DNA of 15,738 bases from Gammaproteobacteria bacterium UBA1119 (GTDB lineage Bacteria; Pseudomonadota; Gammaproteobacteria; Pseudomonadales; Azotimanducaceae), in NCBI GenBank assembly GCA_002313255.1, contig DCBA01000007.1, forward strand, positions 1 to 15,738, read 5' to 3'. The notes beneath the pieces are model-generated. The model saw only the letters and a program-made list of their open reading frames with translations. It searched no databases and was not told where the DNA came from. Positions within the stretch are counted from its first letter, which is position 1. Every line of letters begins with the position of its first letter. A program made the translations under genes and the position numbers. Positions 15,017 through 15,738 of the stretch are shown in pieces.

Positions 15017-15738
15017 GACAAACTCTGTTGTTCTCGCGGTTCTAAGTTCGACTCGGATGCCTCGACGTGAAGTGTTTGTGTTGGGAACGCGATTTCGGCC
15101 CCATGCCGCTCGATGATATTTGCGATCTCGAAGAGGATGGATTCTTTAATTTCGTGAAATTCAGTCCATCCCTTTGTTTTAGTGAACGTGTAGATCCAAA
15201 AATCAACCGACGAGGAACCGAAGGAGAGTAGATTCACCATCAATGTTTGGTCCGTGTCGATGGCGTCGTGATTACGGAGCAGATGACGGATATCCTCAAG
15301 GATGCCTGGTAATACGTTGATGTCGTCGTAACGTACGCCGATTGTCTCCTTGATCCGCCGGTTATCCATTTGGCTAGGGTTTTCCACGATTAGATTAGTG
15401 AAAACGGAATTTGGGATGTGCAGCGGACGTTTATCGAAGGTTCTAATTCTTGTAGTGAGGACCATGATTTCTTCAACGGTACCCTCAATTTCCCGATCAG
15501 GGGAACGAATCCAGTCACCCTCCTTGAATGGCTGTTTAAAGAGGATCATTAAGAAACCAAAGTAATTGGCGAGGAGGTCCTGTGCTGCGAAGCCGATAGC
15601 CAGTCCCCCAATGCCGCCAAATGCCAACACGCCGCTGACGCTGATCCCCAAGGTTTGCAGTACGACGAGGGCGGTTGCGATGATGATGGAAACTCTAAGT
15701 AATCTGCCAATGCCGTTTGCGATGGAGGTATCCCACGG
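15013..15738 (-). CDS. MscS-family mechanosensitive channel, YnaI-like, 5' end cut by window end
   Basis: The frame is open from the last base of the window to TGA at 15013-15015, giving 241 visible residues, so the N-terminal membrane helices lie outside. The pore-lining TM3 helix is visible as GVLAFGGIGGLAIGFAAQD, the Gly/Ala-rich pattern of MscS channels. The beta domain follows with QPFKEGDWIRSPDREIEGTVEEI, TTRIRTFDKRPLHIPNSVF and VENPSQMDNRRI. The segments TKTKGWTEFHEIKE and HGAEIAFPTQTLHVE resemble E. coli YnaI. These channels release solutes when membrane tension rises. A TTG at 15651 could be read as a start, but conserved channel sequence continues upstream of it (29 further codons, no stop), so it is internal. 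The gene overlaps hpt by 4 bases, which is an unexpected partner for a channel. Confidence 0.92.
   Translation of the reverse strand, partial: PWDTSIANGIGRLLRVSIIIATALVVLQTLGISVSGVLAFGGIGGLAIGFAAQDLLANYFGFLMILFKQPFKEGDWIRSPDREIEGTVEEIMVLTTRIRTFDKRPLHIPNSVFTNLIVENPSQMDNRRIKETIGVRYDDINVLPGILEDIRHLLRNHDAIDTDQTLMVNLLSFGSSSVDFWIYTFTKTKGWTEFHEIKESILFEIANIIERHGAEIAFPTQTLHVEASESNLEPREQQSLS

Noticed and set aside
15649..15651. TTG as start of the MscS-like gene
   Set aside because: Conserved membrane-helix sequence continues upstream in frame to the window edge without a stop, so the gene is cut by the window rather than starting here.

Overview
The window looks like a chromosomal segment from a gammaproteobacterium of moderate GC content (roughly half, judged by eye). 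The main clue is gene content: a long GAPDH with an N-terminal extension, mfd, csiV and an MTI phosphorylase gene lie close together. As I recall it, the same set lies around PA3001-PA3004 in Pseudomonas aeruginosa. I see no phage, transposon, CRISPR, tRNA or rRNA, and every gap between genes is under 200 bases.

Layout, left to right: (1) The 5' part of a DUF815-type AAA+ ATPase gene (minus strand, cut by the window start), divergent from a PutP-type Na+/proline symporter gene. (2) A leftward pair: a DUF503 protein followed by a small membrane-anchored protein of unknown function. (3) A leftward redox block. It begins with three genes joined by 4-base ATGA overlaps: an FAD/iron-sulfur NAD(P)H-oxidoreductase subunit (korC-like), a gamma-alpha fused 2-oxoacid:acceptor oxidoreductase subunit (korA) and the TPP/Fe-S beta subunit (korB). 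A possible 44-residue micro-gene and the 490-residue GAPDH follow. (4) Divergent from korC, a rightward pair mfd-csiV joined by a GTGA overlap. (5) A leftward group: a YnaI-like MscS channel (cut by the window end), a hypoxanthine-guanine phosphoribosyltransferase overlapping it by GTGA, and an S-methyl-5'-thioinosine phosphorylase.

How they work together: KorABC has the architecture of the three-subunit 2-oxoglutarate:NADP+ oxidoreductase described in Azoarcus evansii (from memory). It would oxidise a 2-oxoacid, probably 2-oxoglutarate, to the acyl-CoA and pass electrons through iron-sulfur clusters and FAD to NAD(P)+ or ferredoxin. The GAPDH downstream lacks the usual NAD-selecting aspartate, so the block may be biased toward NADPH. 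The phosphorylase and phosphoribosyltransferase form a short salvage route: methylthioinosine to hypoxanthine, then hypoxanthine to IMP.

The most unusual structural feature is a 141-base tail-to-tail overlap of csiV and the phosphorylase gene. The two frames are in exact codon-against-codon register, and the stop codon of each gene lies opposite a TTA leucine codon of the other. I did not find a clearly new defence or mobile system. The best candidates for something undescribed are this overlap, the micro-gene between korB and gap, and the small membrane protein after DUF503.
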